DNA of 64,000 nucleotides. Origin: Ceratodon purpureus (taxonomy: Eukaryota > Streptophyta > Bryopsida > Pseudoditrichales > Ditrichaceae). The position numbers were made by a program, and so were the translations under genes. The notes beneath the pieces were generated by a model. It had not been told where the DNA came from. It ran no database searches and worked only from the letters and a program-made list of their open reading frames with translations. Shown here piece by piece: positions 1-12,062 of this stretch. How positions within the stretch are numbered: position 1 is the stretch's first letter; every line of letters begins with the position of its first letter. The DNA lies in NCBI GenBank assembly GCA_014871385.1, contig CM026428.1, positions 2,104,195 through 2,168,194 of the forward strand. The letters run 5' to 3'.

Positions 1-1214
1 AAAACTGGAAACTACTAAACCTGTTTGGAACTCTTCGACGGGCCACTCTATGCTCAATGTCCTGTCCCTCCAGCTTACAATGTGAAACGTAAAAGAATGG
101 TGACCGATAAATCAGAAATGCGCCATTGATCGATTTTAGGGACAAAGTAAGAGACGGCAGCTCATTAGACAGTAAAATCCTCGCAGATCTAAGAAGGTGC
201 ATTATACAGACTACAAGCTGAATCACGCGAATGCGAAGGCTATCAAATTGACGACCTCCGATAAGACTGACAAGACAGGCGCGCTTGTCACAGCAAGGCG
301 CTCTTTCGGGTTCTTCAGCGGAGAGAAAGTACGTGAAAGCGAAACATCGACCAGGCTGTGGAGCTCACTGGTGCAAATGGCACTATCCAGCTGGTTGGTG
401 ACATTAGACGCCTAAACAACACAGAAAACTAATCAGACCTTGAAAGAATTCGGCAACTCAGCCTTCAATTGATCTGTAATTCAACCCCCAATCCGAGCTC
501 CGCCATAGCCTTCCAGCAAACAACCTTCCGCCTCTGCAGCACGAAAACCAGAACCAAGCCTCGAAACTCTACTCGCCTTAATCTCGCACACAACGAAACT
601 GCACCTCAGTTCTAATCCCAAACGCAGCCCAGTTAAGAAGCATTAAACGTCGACTGCGCAAGTCCACAGCTCCAAGTACAACCGTAACTGCACTCACCGC
701 CAGAATCCAAAGAACAGCACTGCACTCCACAAGTGTGCCCCTGGCAAAGCACATGATCATTACTACTCTCCACTGACGCACCCGTACTCCTCATTCCACA
801 CACAAAAAGACGGCCGAAAGAGCCCAAGACAAAGAATACAGATCATGATCAAGGACCATATCGTCGACATTTCTAAACTCTCCGCTCATCATGGCGCCTG
901 ACAGACACACAGCGCTTCCTCACGTGTCTTGTTAGTGAACCTGTCTAGTACACACCAGTATTATTCAACCGAGCGAGACGTCCCAACTTCCCAAACGTCG
1001 ACGCTATACCGCCGTGTCCTGATCGACTCGTACTCCGCAACCTCCACCGCACGGCTTGCATCCACAACATCAGCGCTGATTCAAGTTATCATCATGCTAA
1101 CTCACAAATGCTTGCAAATTATATTACCCATTTTCCTAGAAATGCAATAATGATCACTCCGGCACTGAACTGATCCACACACCGAACCAGAAAATTCTGC
1201 GGCATTATTATATA
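1..1214. other. No supported gene; moderately GC, stop-rich sequence
   Basis: I see no conserved protein, splice-bounded exon series or RNA gene here. Several short open frames exist on both strands but overlap one another and show no recognisable domain. Base composition is closer to genic than the AT-rich DNA that follows, so an untranslated region or promoter of a gene to the left of the window is possible. Confidence 0.5.
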
Positions 1215-1490
1215 TCGATCGCCGAAGAAAGTTTACCAGGATTCAAGAAAGTTTACTAGGTTTCAAGAAACGATTGCAGCAGAATTGATAACCTGTTTTC
1301 AAGTTTGTGTGGGCAGGAGCTTGAGCTTTTGAGCTAGAACTAGAGAATTCGGCTGCACTATCGATCTCCGAAGAAAGGTTACTAGGTTTCAAGAAACTGT
1401 AGCAGCAGAGTTTTCTACCGTGTTTTTGAGCTTTAGGTGTGTGCCGGAGCTTGAGTTTTTGGAGCTTCATGGACGTGATGTTGTGTTTGT
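1215..1490. repeat. Imperfect two-unit tandem duplication
   Basis: Two neighbouring units of roughly 130-145 bases share the order: a cgatc(g/t)ccgaagaaag start, a ttactaggtttcaagaaac block, a gcagcagaa/gcagcagag block, then a ggagcttgag stretch. The units begin near 1220 and 1361. The duplication keeps a minus-strand frame open for about 90 codons, but the peptide is low-complexity Lys/Ser and I do not call it a gene. Confidence 0.6.
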
Positions 1491-2169
1491 TTTTCGGAGA
1501 AGAAAGCTTGGGTTTCTTCGACACATGGATTTCGCGGTTGTTTGCTTTGTGAGCTTCTCGGTTGATGTCTCTGCTCAGCTCAGCTGATGCTTGTTTAATG
1601 CTAAGTGTTTGTTGTTGTTGCCAGATGGTTTTTTGAGGTTTTTAAATGTTTTTAAAAATTTAAAATTTAAAAAAAAAAAATCTTAAAATTTTTAAAATTT
1701 TCTGAATTTTTTTAAAATTTTCCAAATTTGTTTTCTAGAAACTTTTAAATTTTTCTTAATATTTTTTAAACTTTAAGTTTATTTATTTTTTTAATTTTGA
1801 GTACAGAGTATTGTAATGAAAGGTCAGTGATTTTGTTATGAAATGTAACGTTGTATTAATGGTTAGTTAAATATTTGGATTGTTGTAAATTAAACATTGG
1901 CACTGATGATTATCTTCAATTAATAACTAGAAGTTAGAAGAAGCGATTTATTTTATCTATATTATATGCAGGACAGTGACCTGGAATGCGTTGTCATCTC
2001 TCATAAGTTCAGAAATCATCAATTCTGTGCTTTACATGAAGGTTTTTGATTTGGATTGAAGGAAAATACTTATGTGATGAATCTCAGAAAGAGCTCACAC
2101 AGTAATCTCCTCCATCGAGCCAGAGTTGTGTATTTTTTTTAAATAAAAATATATGAATAATTAAAAAGG
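1491..2169. other. AT-rich gene-free DNA
   Basis: Mostly A/T runs (notably 1640-1800). No gene, RNA or clear element ends seen. Confidence 0.6.
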
Positions 2170-3121
2170 TTAACCCTTAAACGGCCATAGTCCTAGAATT
2201 TTGGAGTGGGCTTTTCAAATTTCGGATAGGTTCCTACAATGTTAATTTGGATGTAAGTTTCTGAAATTTTTTGTAGACGTAGGGAATTGCAAGAGCTTCG
2301 CAAGAATATAATTTTTTCAGCACTAGACATTGAAAAAAATATTTATGGTGTACGAATCGGTTTTTCCTATTTTCTCGAGCAACTCCAAAATTTTGACACA
2401 CCATTCAATATCTTTGGTATTTTAGTGCAAGTAACTAACATGATTGGTTTTGAGATTATCAAAAAAAAAATTAAAGAATTTTATATTGTGGAAGATTTTC
2501 ATTCTATATGGAGCCAAAGTTTTATCATATTTTTTGGTCAAGCATGAAAAATACTTTTTTTTATCACACAAAAGATAGAGATTTTGTTCTTTTCTTCTCT
2601 TCTTTTTTTTACTTCAAGAATAGACATACACCTTTGAATTGACCGCATGGATTTTTATTCTAACAAAAAACGGTTTATCAAAACAATAAAATTAGTATTA
2701 GCTATAACATGAACTTGTGTTCCTTAAAGGCTTATACAATGTTTTTTCACAATGCTACGCCTTTTTGTTAAATCTAAAATTTGGTGCACAAATAACTAGC
2801 ATCATATACATCACTTTAGTACAAAATCTCCAACATGTATAGTGCAAAAACATTTACTCAAAGAGAAGTCAAAGTCAGCTGATCATGTTTTGAAAGGATA
2901 AAAAAAACGAATGTTTCTTACTTCAAACTCTATAATCTTCTAATCCACGCGATCAAATTTATTGAATTCTTTTGTGCATGCTTTTATAGAAGTCTTAAGT
3001 CAGATCCTATGGTTAGAGATGCAAAAACAATTTTATTTTTGGTTTGTTCACTTTTGCTTCTAAAATGATAGTTTCTGGAGTGTTTTTGGTGAGAAATGGT
3101 CACGGCCGATTAGGGGTTTAA
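2170..3121. mobile_element. Non-autonomous DNA element with TTAA ends (piggyBac-like MITE)
   Basis: The left end reads TTAACCCTTAAACGGCCAT and the right end, reverse complemented, reads TTAAACCCCTAATCGGCCGTG, so about 20-base imperfect terminal inverted repeats sit just inside a TTAA on each side. TTAA target duplication and CCC-starting ends are the hallmark of the piggyBac superfamily. The 950-base interior is AT-rich and encodes no transposase. Two further elements with the same end design lie at 8954-9438 and 12063-12999. The assignment rests on end structure alone. Confidence 0.6.
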
Positions 3122-3439
3122 AAACAATTAGCCTTTTATCACATGAACACTAAGTAGGTCCTTTTGAAGAAATTGTGATTTTTTTTCTCACAAATCTTGT
3201 GACTGAAATTAATGTATTAAGTGTGATATGTTACAACTGAGAACATGAATTTAATTAATTATCTTATCTGCTATGTTTGACTACCATAACATCATCGCAA
3301 GTTTGTCACTTGACAAACAAATATTTGATGTTTTTGAAAAACTAAGGTTAGCTTCTAAAAAACCAGATTTCTCAAAATTTTATGTTTTAGCATAAAAATC
3401 AGCAAAAATGACCTTAACTGGCTTAGAAACAAAACAAAA

Positions 3440-3480
<41 letters not shown>

Positions 3481-4683
3481 ATTGAAAAAAATAATTTATT
3501 CTTCTTCTTTTTTTCTTCATAATTTTCTAATTTTTACTTTTTTTTTTCTTTTTAGATTTTATTTTGAACAAACCTCATATGGGACTACGGTACTACTCCA
3601 AGAGATGTTTGAAGGTTAGACCCTTTTGTCAAAAAAATTGTAGTAAGTAAAATCAGTAACGTAATTTTATAAAATTTCATTTCCACTTAAAATCAAATAA
3701 TTGCAATCAAAATACACCACAAATTATGTTGATGTATCCACATCATCTACAACAGAAAGAGAAGAACTTTGGGTTAGTGTTAAAAAAGCCAGCATGAATT
3801 ATGTGTTAGGTATCTCATATCCATGTCAAAACAAACAATAAACCAAAAATACTTGATTACCATCATCTACAACAACTCTATTACAAAAAAATTTGGTTGA
3901 GATTTCCTTAATTTACACCCATTTACCTTTGTTACTTTGTAGAATTTCAAAACCAACTATATATTTTGAGTAAAGCAAGTCTCAAGCCTTGAAGGGTTCA
4001 TGTGGACTTTTAATTGAACACCACATTATTTAATAATCCAATGTAAGTAGAATTAAAAGTATACACCAATGGCTATCCATTATAAAACCAACAATTTATG
4101 CAAAATTTACCTTGAATCATTACACTAATTTTAGTAAAAAGATGTCATCTTTGTACAAGGATATATTATTAAAATAAAAATATATAGTATTAATATTTAG
4201 ATTGGATTTAGAATTATTTCTAGATAAGTTAATTAGCAAAGTTAATATTTAATTACAAAATTAGTGCAATTTACCTTTATTGTTATAAATTTTATTAAAG
4301 TGGATAATTGGAACATTATATTGAAGTAAATATGGGGGTTGTTGTTCAAGAATTTTTGAATTTTTTTCATGATCTCAAAATTATCATATTTTACTAGTAT
4401 AGAGAGAGAGGAAGGAACTTTCGTCTCCGAAGGAGACCGTCGTGAATTAAGTGTCTGGTCAATCCACCCCCAAATTAAAGCCCACCTATACTAGAATAAT
4501 TAATAATTTTATCTTTTTCTCTACGAAAAGAAATTAAAACCAAGTAAACATGCCAATATTACGATGTTTTGAGATTTCATGCAACAGAGGTGGCACAATC
4601 TCATGGATTAGAAAAACTTAAACTTGGTGCGGAATGACCTGTAACTACCAGATGATAGACTTGAGTATCAGTCGGGTGGCAAG
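3122..4683. other. AT-rich gene-free DNA with a long poly(A) run
   Basis: No gene seen. An uninterrupted A run of about 40 bases ends at 3478. The block near 4400-4450 (agagagaggaaggaact..ctccgaaggagacc) contains a short self-complementary stretch but no element boundaries I can support. Confidence 0.6.
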
Positions 4684-5029
4684 CCCTTGCAATAAACTTT
4701 GCCCTCGTCTTAATGACGAGGCGGGCCCTCCCCCTCCTCCTTCCCTTTATCCTTTCCTCCTTGATCTATTTTTAGGAGCCCTGCGGCCCTTTTTTAGGAA
4801 TTTTTTTATTTTTAATGAAACCAGGGACCCCGAATTAGTCTACGGGAACCCACTAGATTTATTTTAGTTAGTTTATATATTTAAAAATAAAAAAAAATAA
4901 AAAAATAAAATAAAATAAAATAAAAATTCCATCAACATGCAAAATATAGGGGGCTTTTTGCCCCCTCCAATGACAGCCCTGGTTGGGGGGCGCTCGTCAT
5001 TAAGACGAGGGCAAGGTTTATCGCAAGGG
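4684..5029. mobile_element. Short inverted-repeat element with 9-base target duplication (Mutator-like MITE)
   Basis: Terminal inverted repeats of about 39 bases: left 4684-4722 starts cccttgcaataaactttgcc, and the right end 4991-5029, reverse complemented, starts cccttgcgataaaccttgcc; both continue into ctcgtcttaatgacgag. A perfect 9-base direct repeat GGTGGCAAG flanks it at 4675-4683 and 5030-5038. A 9-base duplication is typical of Mutator-like elements. The interior is a C-rich tract, then an A-rich tract near 4880-4925, with no transposase. The open frame running through the left half is incidental. Confidence 0.75.
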
Positions 5030-8000
5030 GGTGGCAAGGGGTTGGCAGTTCAATTCCAATAGGCTGTAAAATTTCACTGGTTGCGAAAAGCAACCTGTCC
5101 AGCGAAGCGTAAAAGCACAGAAAGTAATCTGTGTGTTCCCAAAAAAACCTTAAATCCACTTTCAATAGGGTAAACCCAGCCATTACTCAAAATATGCCGT
5201 GTACTCATACAATTCATTTGTATCATAATTAATTACTTTCCAGTCTGGCACCCCGGGACTCCTGAAACCATACAAGTTGCAGCCATATCAATAACTTATT
5301 CATTAATGTGAATGAAGAAATGAGCCAAATGAAGTATAGTTAAATTCATGACCTCTATTGTTCCTGCATCTTTCATGAGCCATATTGCATGATAATTGCA
5401 AACCCAGTTTATCTTCTAGCTTGTAGCCAGTTATTGTTACTTTGTAGTCATTTATAAACCTTGTAATGCCATATCACCTGACAAGCTATGTCATGAGGAC
5501 CAAGTATTATTCTTTGGTAAGTTAAATGAACATTAAATTCATTGCAGATATTACCAGACTGGTAAATATGTCATTACTAAGAAGTTGGTAAGAAGTTGGT
5601 GAAAAGTAACTTGGGAACGTCCTTGTGAGATGGACACATCATCAAGAAAATATTTACTGAACGAACCATGTCAAAAACTTCGTCATTTACTGGCTGAAGG
5701 TAACTAGTGTAGGGTGCAAGGTGAGCACTATGTGTACTGCAATTCCAGGCTACACTTTAATTCTAATTAGCCCCAAAAGTATTCCGGTCCAAATTTCACA
5801 TTTGCATACTTAGACTTGTACAAGAAAATATTTTTAATTTTTGGATGCTTTGCAAAGTTACTGCAAAGGCATCTCCCAAAAAACCCCATTTTTTGAACAT
5901 TTCTACAATTCACTATGAATTTTTAAGTCTGCAAGCTTAGAGTGGCTACTAAGGTATACACACCTATGACCGATCACTTAAGCATTTCAGCATAGTAAAT
6001 CTTGGGTTTTCAATAAGGAGTTATTTTTCGTGCGTAGTATCATAAGGTTCATGAAGAATGAGCATTTTTTCAAAATTAATTCAGTAAAATTCAAATTACG
6101 ACAAATTTTTTTGTCCAAAAGTGGCACTTACCCATGGCTGACATATAGGTGTACCAATGACCGACCATACTCAAATTAGTGAACAACAACATGTCCATAA
6201 CACTCACAGAGGCATTCTATTGGAGGATGCATCCTAAATCTACTGTTCATCCATTATCCTTTACTGGTTTCTCATTGCTCTGGAATGGGGGAGCCTACAT
6301 ATCCGTCATGGGTAAGTGATCCCTCATGGGTGTGTATACCTTAACTGCTTATAGGGTCTTGGTTTTCATGAGAGGTTTGATTCTGAAAATAGATCGCTTA
6401 TGCACCAATTAAAAGTTCTCAATTTTCTCAAATATGGTTGTAATTAGAACACTCTTGGACACTTTTTGAAACCATGCTAGTTTGGTTTTAATAACCGGCC
6501 TCCAAACTGTAGAGTACAAGAATTGGATCGTGGCGGAAATGTGCTAGGCTACTTTGTATGCCCAAGGAACCGGAAAAAGGAAATGGACACAAACTATTCT
6601 GGGTAGGGTCCCATAGGGTCAAAAATAATTATAAGTGCCGAGATTTTGTATGTATATTCTTTAGGTTGTCATATAGAAGTCAAATATTTTATAAGATTCC
6701 AATAAGTAATGCAAAAATTATAAATGGTTCAAGATTTTAAATCTCAATGTTGGTAGCCACAAAACATTTAAAATATATTTTTAAAAATACAAACAAAAAC
6801 ATCATCATTTTTTAGATATTCATATTTATATAAGAATCATTGTGTCATTCCACTCCAATAAGTGAAGTAAGAGATATGATAAGTCACATTATGCGGGTAA
6901 TTTGGTCAAGTCTTCATAAAAAATATCTTTAATTACTTATTTTGAATTTAATTTTCATACTTTTCCAAAAATGAAAAATGAATTTTTTTAGTTACATGTT
7001 ACATCATTTTTGCCGTTGGAATTAACATTATCCACTTTTATGTGGATTTAATTAATAATTTAGTTTTCCTTTCATTCTACATCTTATTCTAAAGACTAAT
7101 TTACATATCTCTCAAAGATGAAAATCCAGGTTTTGTTTTTTGAATTTGTTTTTTATAGACCCTCAAATCAATTTTATAGTAGAACATGAAGTTGCTCATT
7201 CTAAAATGCAAAAAAAATAAAATAAAAATAAAAAATAAAAAATGAAAATTTATTGAAAACAAGATTTTAGCTTATTGAGGGATTCAAAAGAACTTGTTTT
7301 TGAACCTCAAGAATTATGATCCTGCAATTGGTTTTATTTCTTCCTCTAAAATATTTAAAAATAATGTTATTGATAAGTTGGCTATACAATCCTACAATTA
7401 AAAGTGCCAAAGAATGTCATAACTTTTTTTTTAAAAAACTTGCTTTACAAAAAGGTGATGAAAAGCAGTTTTTGGTCTAAAATCATTATGGTCTAAAATC
7501 ATTATGGGTGTTTGTGATTAGTGTAGGTTGATAAATTATGTGATGCATGAATAGAAAAGCTTACCTTAAACATATTTTACAATTTCAAACAGTTTTGGAA
7601 ATTAACTTGCATAGTAATTATTAATACATGATTTACATGATTATGTCCTAACTTTGGTTGTTAAATAGTGAGAGCAATAATATGATTCAAATTATGTGGG
7701 TTTCTCAATTGAAGTGGCCCACATTAATAGACGGGGTTTCAAATGATTTACACCATTTAAAATAATGTGGTCTATATTAAATAAATAAAAAAGTGTGGCA
7801 GTTAATGCCATGGCCCATTACAAATGTTTATCCCTATGAAAGTTTGAATCAACCTTCATTTTGGACAAACTCACTTGAGGATCTGAACACGTCAATAATG
7901 TAGTGGTGCAAAAATTCGAGCAGCTCCCTAAACCAAACTCTAACATGGAGGAGCTGGGTCCCAAAAATCATCCAACCTGATTTCAAAAAATTCCCAAGAA

Positions 8001-8312
8001 AGTTTTTTATCATTTTTATGCCTACAGTGTTCAATGCTTCTGATTGATGATGTAATACATGCACTATTTTTAGAATCCAACCTCTTAAGCAAGCCAGGAT
8101 TCTATGGAGATTTATGGCCATTCTATGCTTCCAACTTTCAAGTTTAAGAACTCATTAAAAATTGTAGAAATGCTCAAAAATTGTTTTCTTTTAAGATGCT
8201 TGTGCACTAGCTTTTAGGAGCATTCAAAAATCTTACTTTCAAATTACAGTCTTCTCATCTCTGACATCACATTTGTTTAAAAAAAATTATGTATGATCCT
8301 CAAGTAGTCCTA
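5030..8312. other. Gene-free AT-rich intergenic DNA
   Basis: No conserved coding sequence found on either strand; open frames are short and without recognisable motifs. A 17-base unit is tandemly doubled near 7477-7508 (tctaaaatcattatgg twice). I see no RNA gene. Confidence 0.55.
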
Positions 8313-8835
8313 TAGGCGGTTTACACCACGGACTAAGAGCCATGATCAAAGAAAATGAATTAATTCCATTGTCACACTTCCATGGTTACATTTCAGAAAA
8401 ATGTAATTTTCAAAAACCTTCGGCCTTTCACCAAGTGTAAATTGAAATTAGATTGGGAGGAATGACTACGTACTAAAAGTGGGTGTTCTAATTTTTAAAT
8501 GATTGCCTATTCATGGCAATTGTGAAATATTGGCCCCTTATTAAAAATATTGTTTAAAAATATTAAAAGAGCATTTATTACCTATGGTCTCCTCGTTTCG
8601 TAATGAGAGAACCATTTTTGCCTTTCTCGCCACAAAATATGGAAGACCTTTCAACATTATCCACTAAGCTTGTTTTTAGGCCTTTTGAGGACCTCAACTC
8701 CTTAGGTCACTTTGTTTTTTCCCTTGTAGTATAAACCCAAGTTGTCTCGGGCGAGTCTAAGGAGCCAATCACAAATTTTTTTTACCTCCATGGAAGCGGC
8801 TCTTGGTCCATGATGTAAATTGTAAACCGCCCCAT
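8313..8835. mobile_element. Possible inverted-repeat element, interrupted arms
   Basis: The left arm reads GGCGGTTTACA then GGACTAAGAGCC; the right arm, reverse complemented, reads GGCGGTTTACA, a short spacer, then GGACCAAGAGCC. The two blocks are in the same order and about 520 bases apart, as expected for a degenerate DNA element. No clean target duplication is visible, and no protein is encoded between the arms. Confidence 0.4.
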
Positions 8836-8953
8836 AGACAAGATTTTAGGTTGGTAATACAAAGAAAGATATTTATTGGTTTTTTCATTCTTTGATTTGG
8901 AAATAATAATTTTAGTGTGTTTTTAGTTAGAAATTCTTAATGAATTTTAGTAG

Positions 8954-9438
8954 TTAACCCCTAACTATCCATAAAATCCAAAATGGATTTTTGCAATTTT
9001 GGGCAGCCTAGATGGAGACGTTAAAAGTAGTATTTTTTTTTCAAGATTTTTATTGGGTGCTCCCTTTACGGCATTGTCTATGTAGTAAAAAATTTGAAGC
9101 CAAATTCCAATTTTAGAACCTTCATCTAGAAATTTTAGGTTTCAAGTCCAAAACGGGCAGCCTAAAATTAGGTCTCCCTTCGCACCGTGGAATGCCTCCC
9201 AAGCAATGCCCAAAAAAACTTTTGCACAACTTTGAATGTTATGATCTTGAAAACGATAATCATCCAATGGTCAGTTTTTGAAACTATAACTACAAATAGG
9301 CTTAGATTCAAGATCTTACGGTTGGAAGTCTTTAAAAAGTTTTAAAAATTTATTTACACCCTTGGAAGTGCATAGAGGTAAAAAATTGCAGTTTTGAGGT
9401 TTCAAGCTTCCAAAAACACAAGGAAAGTTAGGGGTTAA
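8954..9438. mobile_element. Non-autonomous DNA element with TTAA ends (piggyBac-like MITE)
   Basis: It starts TTAACCCCTAACTATCC and ends GGAAAGTTAGGGGTTAA, i.e. 17-base inverted repeats with one mismatch and TTAA at both borders, total 485 bases. Interior sequence shares blocks in inverted orientation with the larger element at 12063-12999 (for example the stretch ending in aaaatttctaga-tgaagg beside a gggcagcctaaaatta block), showing that the two belong to one family. No coding capacity. Confidence 0.7.
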
Positions 9439-10235
9439 ACCTTGTTCTACTTTGTTTTTGATTTCTTGTCGCGGATTTGCTGATGGATGGGCAAGGGATA
9501 TGAAGGATTGTAATTGTGAATGAGCAAGAGAAGTGGAGAGAAGTACATGAATTTGTGATATCAAATGGGGTACTCCAAAGTTGGAAAGATTGGAACCAAC
9601 AATTCACTCAAGTGTTGACCATGGGAACTCCACATCACGACAATGTTGGGGACACATGGAGTTAACATAACCGGGACAAAACTCTGACCGGGATTCAATC
9701 CATAGACTCAGAGTGAGCACTGCGCGCTGGGGAGGCAGTTATGAACTTGATTGCTCTGCAAGGGATCGAATTATGGAGTTGTGGAAAGGGGCAGCAGCAC
9801 TGCAATACGTGATGAAGGAAGCCACTATGAGGCAATGATGATGAGATCTGCTCAATGTGTTTAGGACGAACATAAGGGACACGAGTTATGTCTTACAACT
9901 GGGAGACTGCAGTGACTGATGTACCATACGGTGATATCAGGTTTATTCATAAATAATCCTAAAAAATAAAAAAAACTAAATTTGGTAATTTTTCCTGATG
10001 AAGAAACAAAAATATGAGAAATTAATTTATGTGATATTTTTCTAATTTTTAATCCATTTAAATTTATTTCTAGTATTTAAATAAAAACAAAAACTGGAAA
10101 ATTAATTTTTTTGGAGGCAAATCTTATTTTTCCCAAAAAGTAAATATTCGTTCAAGGGTGAACAAATTGATGTTCTGGAGTTTGTTGCTTGTGAGCAGCC
10201 TGCCTTCAATTGAGACTGGCTCTTTTAGTACGATG
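9439..10235. other. Gene-free DNA
   Basis: No gene recognised. Slightly less AT-rich around 9600-9900, without a usable frame or splice-bounded exon. Confidence 0.5.
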
Positions 10236-10396
10236 TCTCACCCTCCATGGAAAAACCAAACTGGTTAAAAATAGAATTTTGAATTTTTTTGCTAAATCAT
10301 TCAGAAATTCAGTTTTACGAGTAGACCAAAATTTTGATGATAGGATCCCAAATTTCTATTTTTAACCAGGTTGGTTTTTCCATGGAGGGTGAGATG
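10236..10396. repeat. Fold-back: two near-identical 44-base inverted arms
   Basis: The left arm (about 10236-10279, tctcaccctccatggaaaaa onward) is matched by the reverse complement of the right arm (about 10352-10396) with only one or two differences, separated by a loop of about 72 bases. The transcript would form a long stable hairpin. It may be a fold-back transposon relic or a hairpin RNA locus; no flanking duplication was identified. Confidence 0.7.
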
Positions 10397-11125
10397 TGCT
10401 TTGTATGGTAAGGGAAACACTTATGAAAGAGTGATGTGTGAGAACTCAGCAGACTTTTCCCTCCATCCTCGGTGGACATTTGTGAATGTGAACATCATTT
10501 TGAGGTTTGGGATTTTGAATTGTAATACTTTGAAGAGGGGTTTGAATGTTGTCCATCATTGATGTCCTAACACATGGAAACTTGTAATTTTGTATCACCT
10601 GAAAGGGAGGTCCGAGTGTGACAATTCACCATGCTAATGTAAACAATTCCGTGTGTGGCAATGACTCATAAGTAAGTCTAGCTAGTAGAATGTCTATGAA
10701 CACATATTCAATGTTGGTACTCCACAAGGTAACAGCAATGTAAGCCGTCAATTTGGTAACTTTCTGCTCTTTAAATGATACAATTGTTGTGGAAAAAATT
10801 CACAGAAATTGGGTAATCATAGAGAGTATGGACCCAAAAATATTCAATTTTTTGGATTTGTATTGAATATTTTGTGAATTTTAGAGGTCTAGAAGCTAAA
10901 ATTTTAGTAATTGATATTAAGGGGTTGTGAGAACCATTTATAAGTGCACTAAAAACAACAAAGGAGTCTTGTTGGTTTGAGCTTCTTCCATGTTAGATTC
11001 AACTTCTTCCATGTTTTCACTTTAAAACCATCACTTGGTTTTGAACACCTTAGCATGGTGATTAAGATAGAAGTAACTTCTATATGGTTATTGGTGATCC
11101 TAACTCAACCATGTTGAGCAGGAAT

Positions 11126-11149
11126 GCTATCTCGTGAGCGGTGAGCGGT
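11126..11149 (+). repeat. Left copy of 24-base inverted repeat
   Basis: It begins GCTATCTCGTGAGCGGTGAG and holds a tandem GTGAGCG heptamer pair. The reverse complement of 28769-28792 is identical over 24 bases. It does not start with the CAC-type heptamer expected for Transib ends. Confidence 0.75.
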
Positions 11150-11164
11150 AAATTTTAAAATTTG

Positions 11165-11260
11165 ACGCATTTTTTCTTAGAAATATTCTTAAAAAAAAAA
11201 AAAAACCTGAAATTTTTTCTTAGAAATATTCTTAAAAAAAAAAAAAACCTATTTTTTGAA
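11165..11260. repeat. Two tandem copies of a ~46-base unit ending in poly(A)
   Basis: The unit (tttttcttagaaatattctt, an A run of about 14-15, then acct) occurs twice in succession just inside the left inverted repeat. It may be a subterminal repeat of the bracketed element or plain slippage. Confidence 0.6.
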
Positions 11261-12062
11261 GTATTATTTCACTATAATCTCAGTAATTTCTTGCACAACT
11301 AAAATGCCTATGATTACATGAACAAACAGTATGTTCATTAGAGACACTAAAGTCAAGTAACTTGTATGTAGCCTAGAAAACAATGACAAGTTCGAGTTTG
11401 CACTGAATTCTCGAAACTGAGTTTGCACTGCAAAACATTCTCGAAATTAAAAAAGAGGCTAAATTCGTGAAGAATGAAGTATGACATTTCAACATTAAAT
11501 TACTCACATAACTAAGTAATACTCCATTATAAAAAACAGAAATACATTAATATATGAGAAAACAGTGAATAACAAAATGAATCAAGTAGAGGAACTATCA
11601 TCACTAGATATCTCAATGTATCCATGCTCGGAGTCACTGTCAATACTAGTTCCCTCAATGTTTCGATTGTAGAGATTTGTTGGCCCAATTAAATCACCTT
11701 GATAATTTGAATATAAAAAATTAATGTTGAAGAATAATTAATGCTAGATTGAACTCTTTCAAGAAGCCTTCATTATATGCTAGATTTGTAATGGCGAAGT
11801 ACCGGCTTAGGTCAATTGAGAAGGATGTCTTTCTGGCCTCAACATTCTTGTGAGCAATGGCAAGGAATTTTGATGGGCTTCATATTCTATTGTTTTCATG
11901 TGGCCATTACTAAAGTCTCTCTAAATGTTCAAATGGCTTTTTCTTATATTGGTGATATTTCTTCCTACATGCAAATCAACATTGATTAGATTGTGACTTT
12001 TACTAGAATTGTGAAATGAGAACACTATTATAAATGCCAAAAGTCTCATATCATATGGAATG
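11261..12062. other. AT-rich DNA, no gene
   Basis: No coding sequence or element ends recognised between the subterminal tandem repeat and the nested TTAA element. Confidence 0.5.

Noticed and set aside
3437..3478. Poly(A) as the 3' end of a retroposed gene
   Set aside because: No coding or SINE-like sequence and no flanking duplication found upstream of the run.
4634..4867. 77-codon open frame on the plus strand
   Set aside because: It runs through the inverted repeat and C-rich interior of the 4684-5029 MITE; no domain or codon signal.
11126..11149. Recombination-signal or Transib-type CACAGTG terminus
   Set aside because: The inverted repeat starts GCTATCTCG, with no CAC-type heptamer/nonamer arrangement, so the ends do not support a Transib label.
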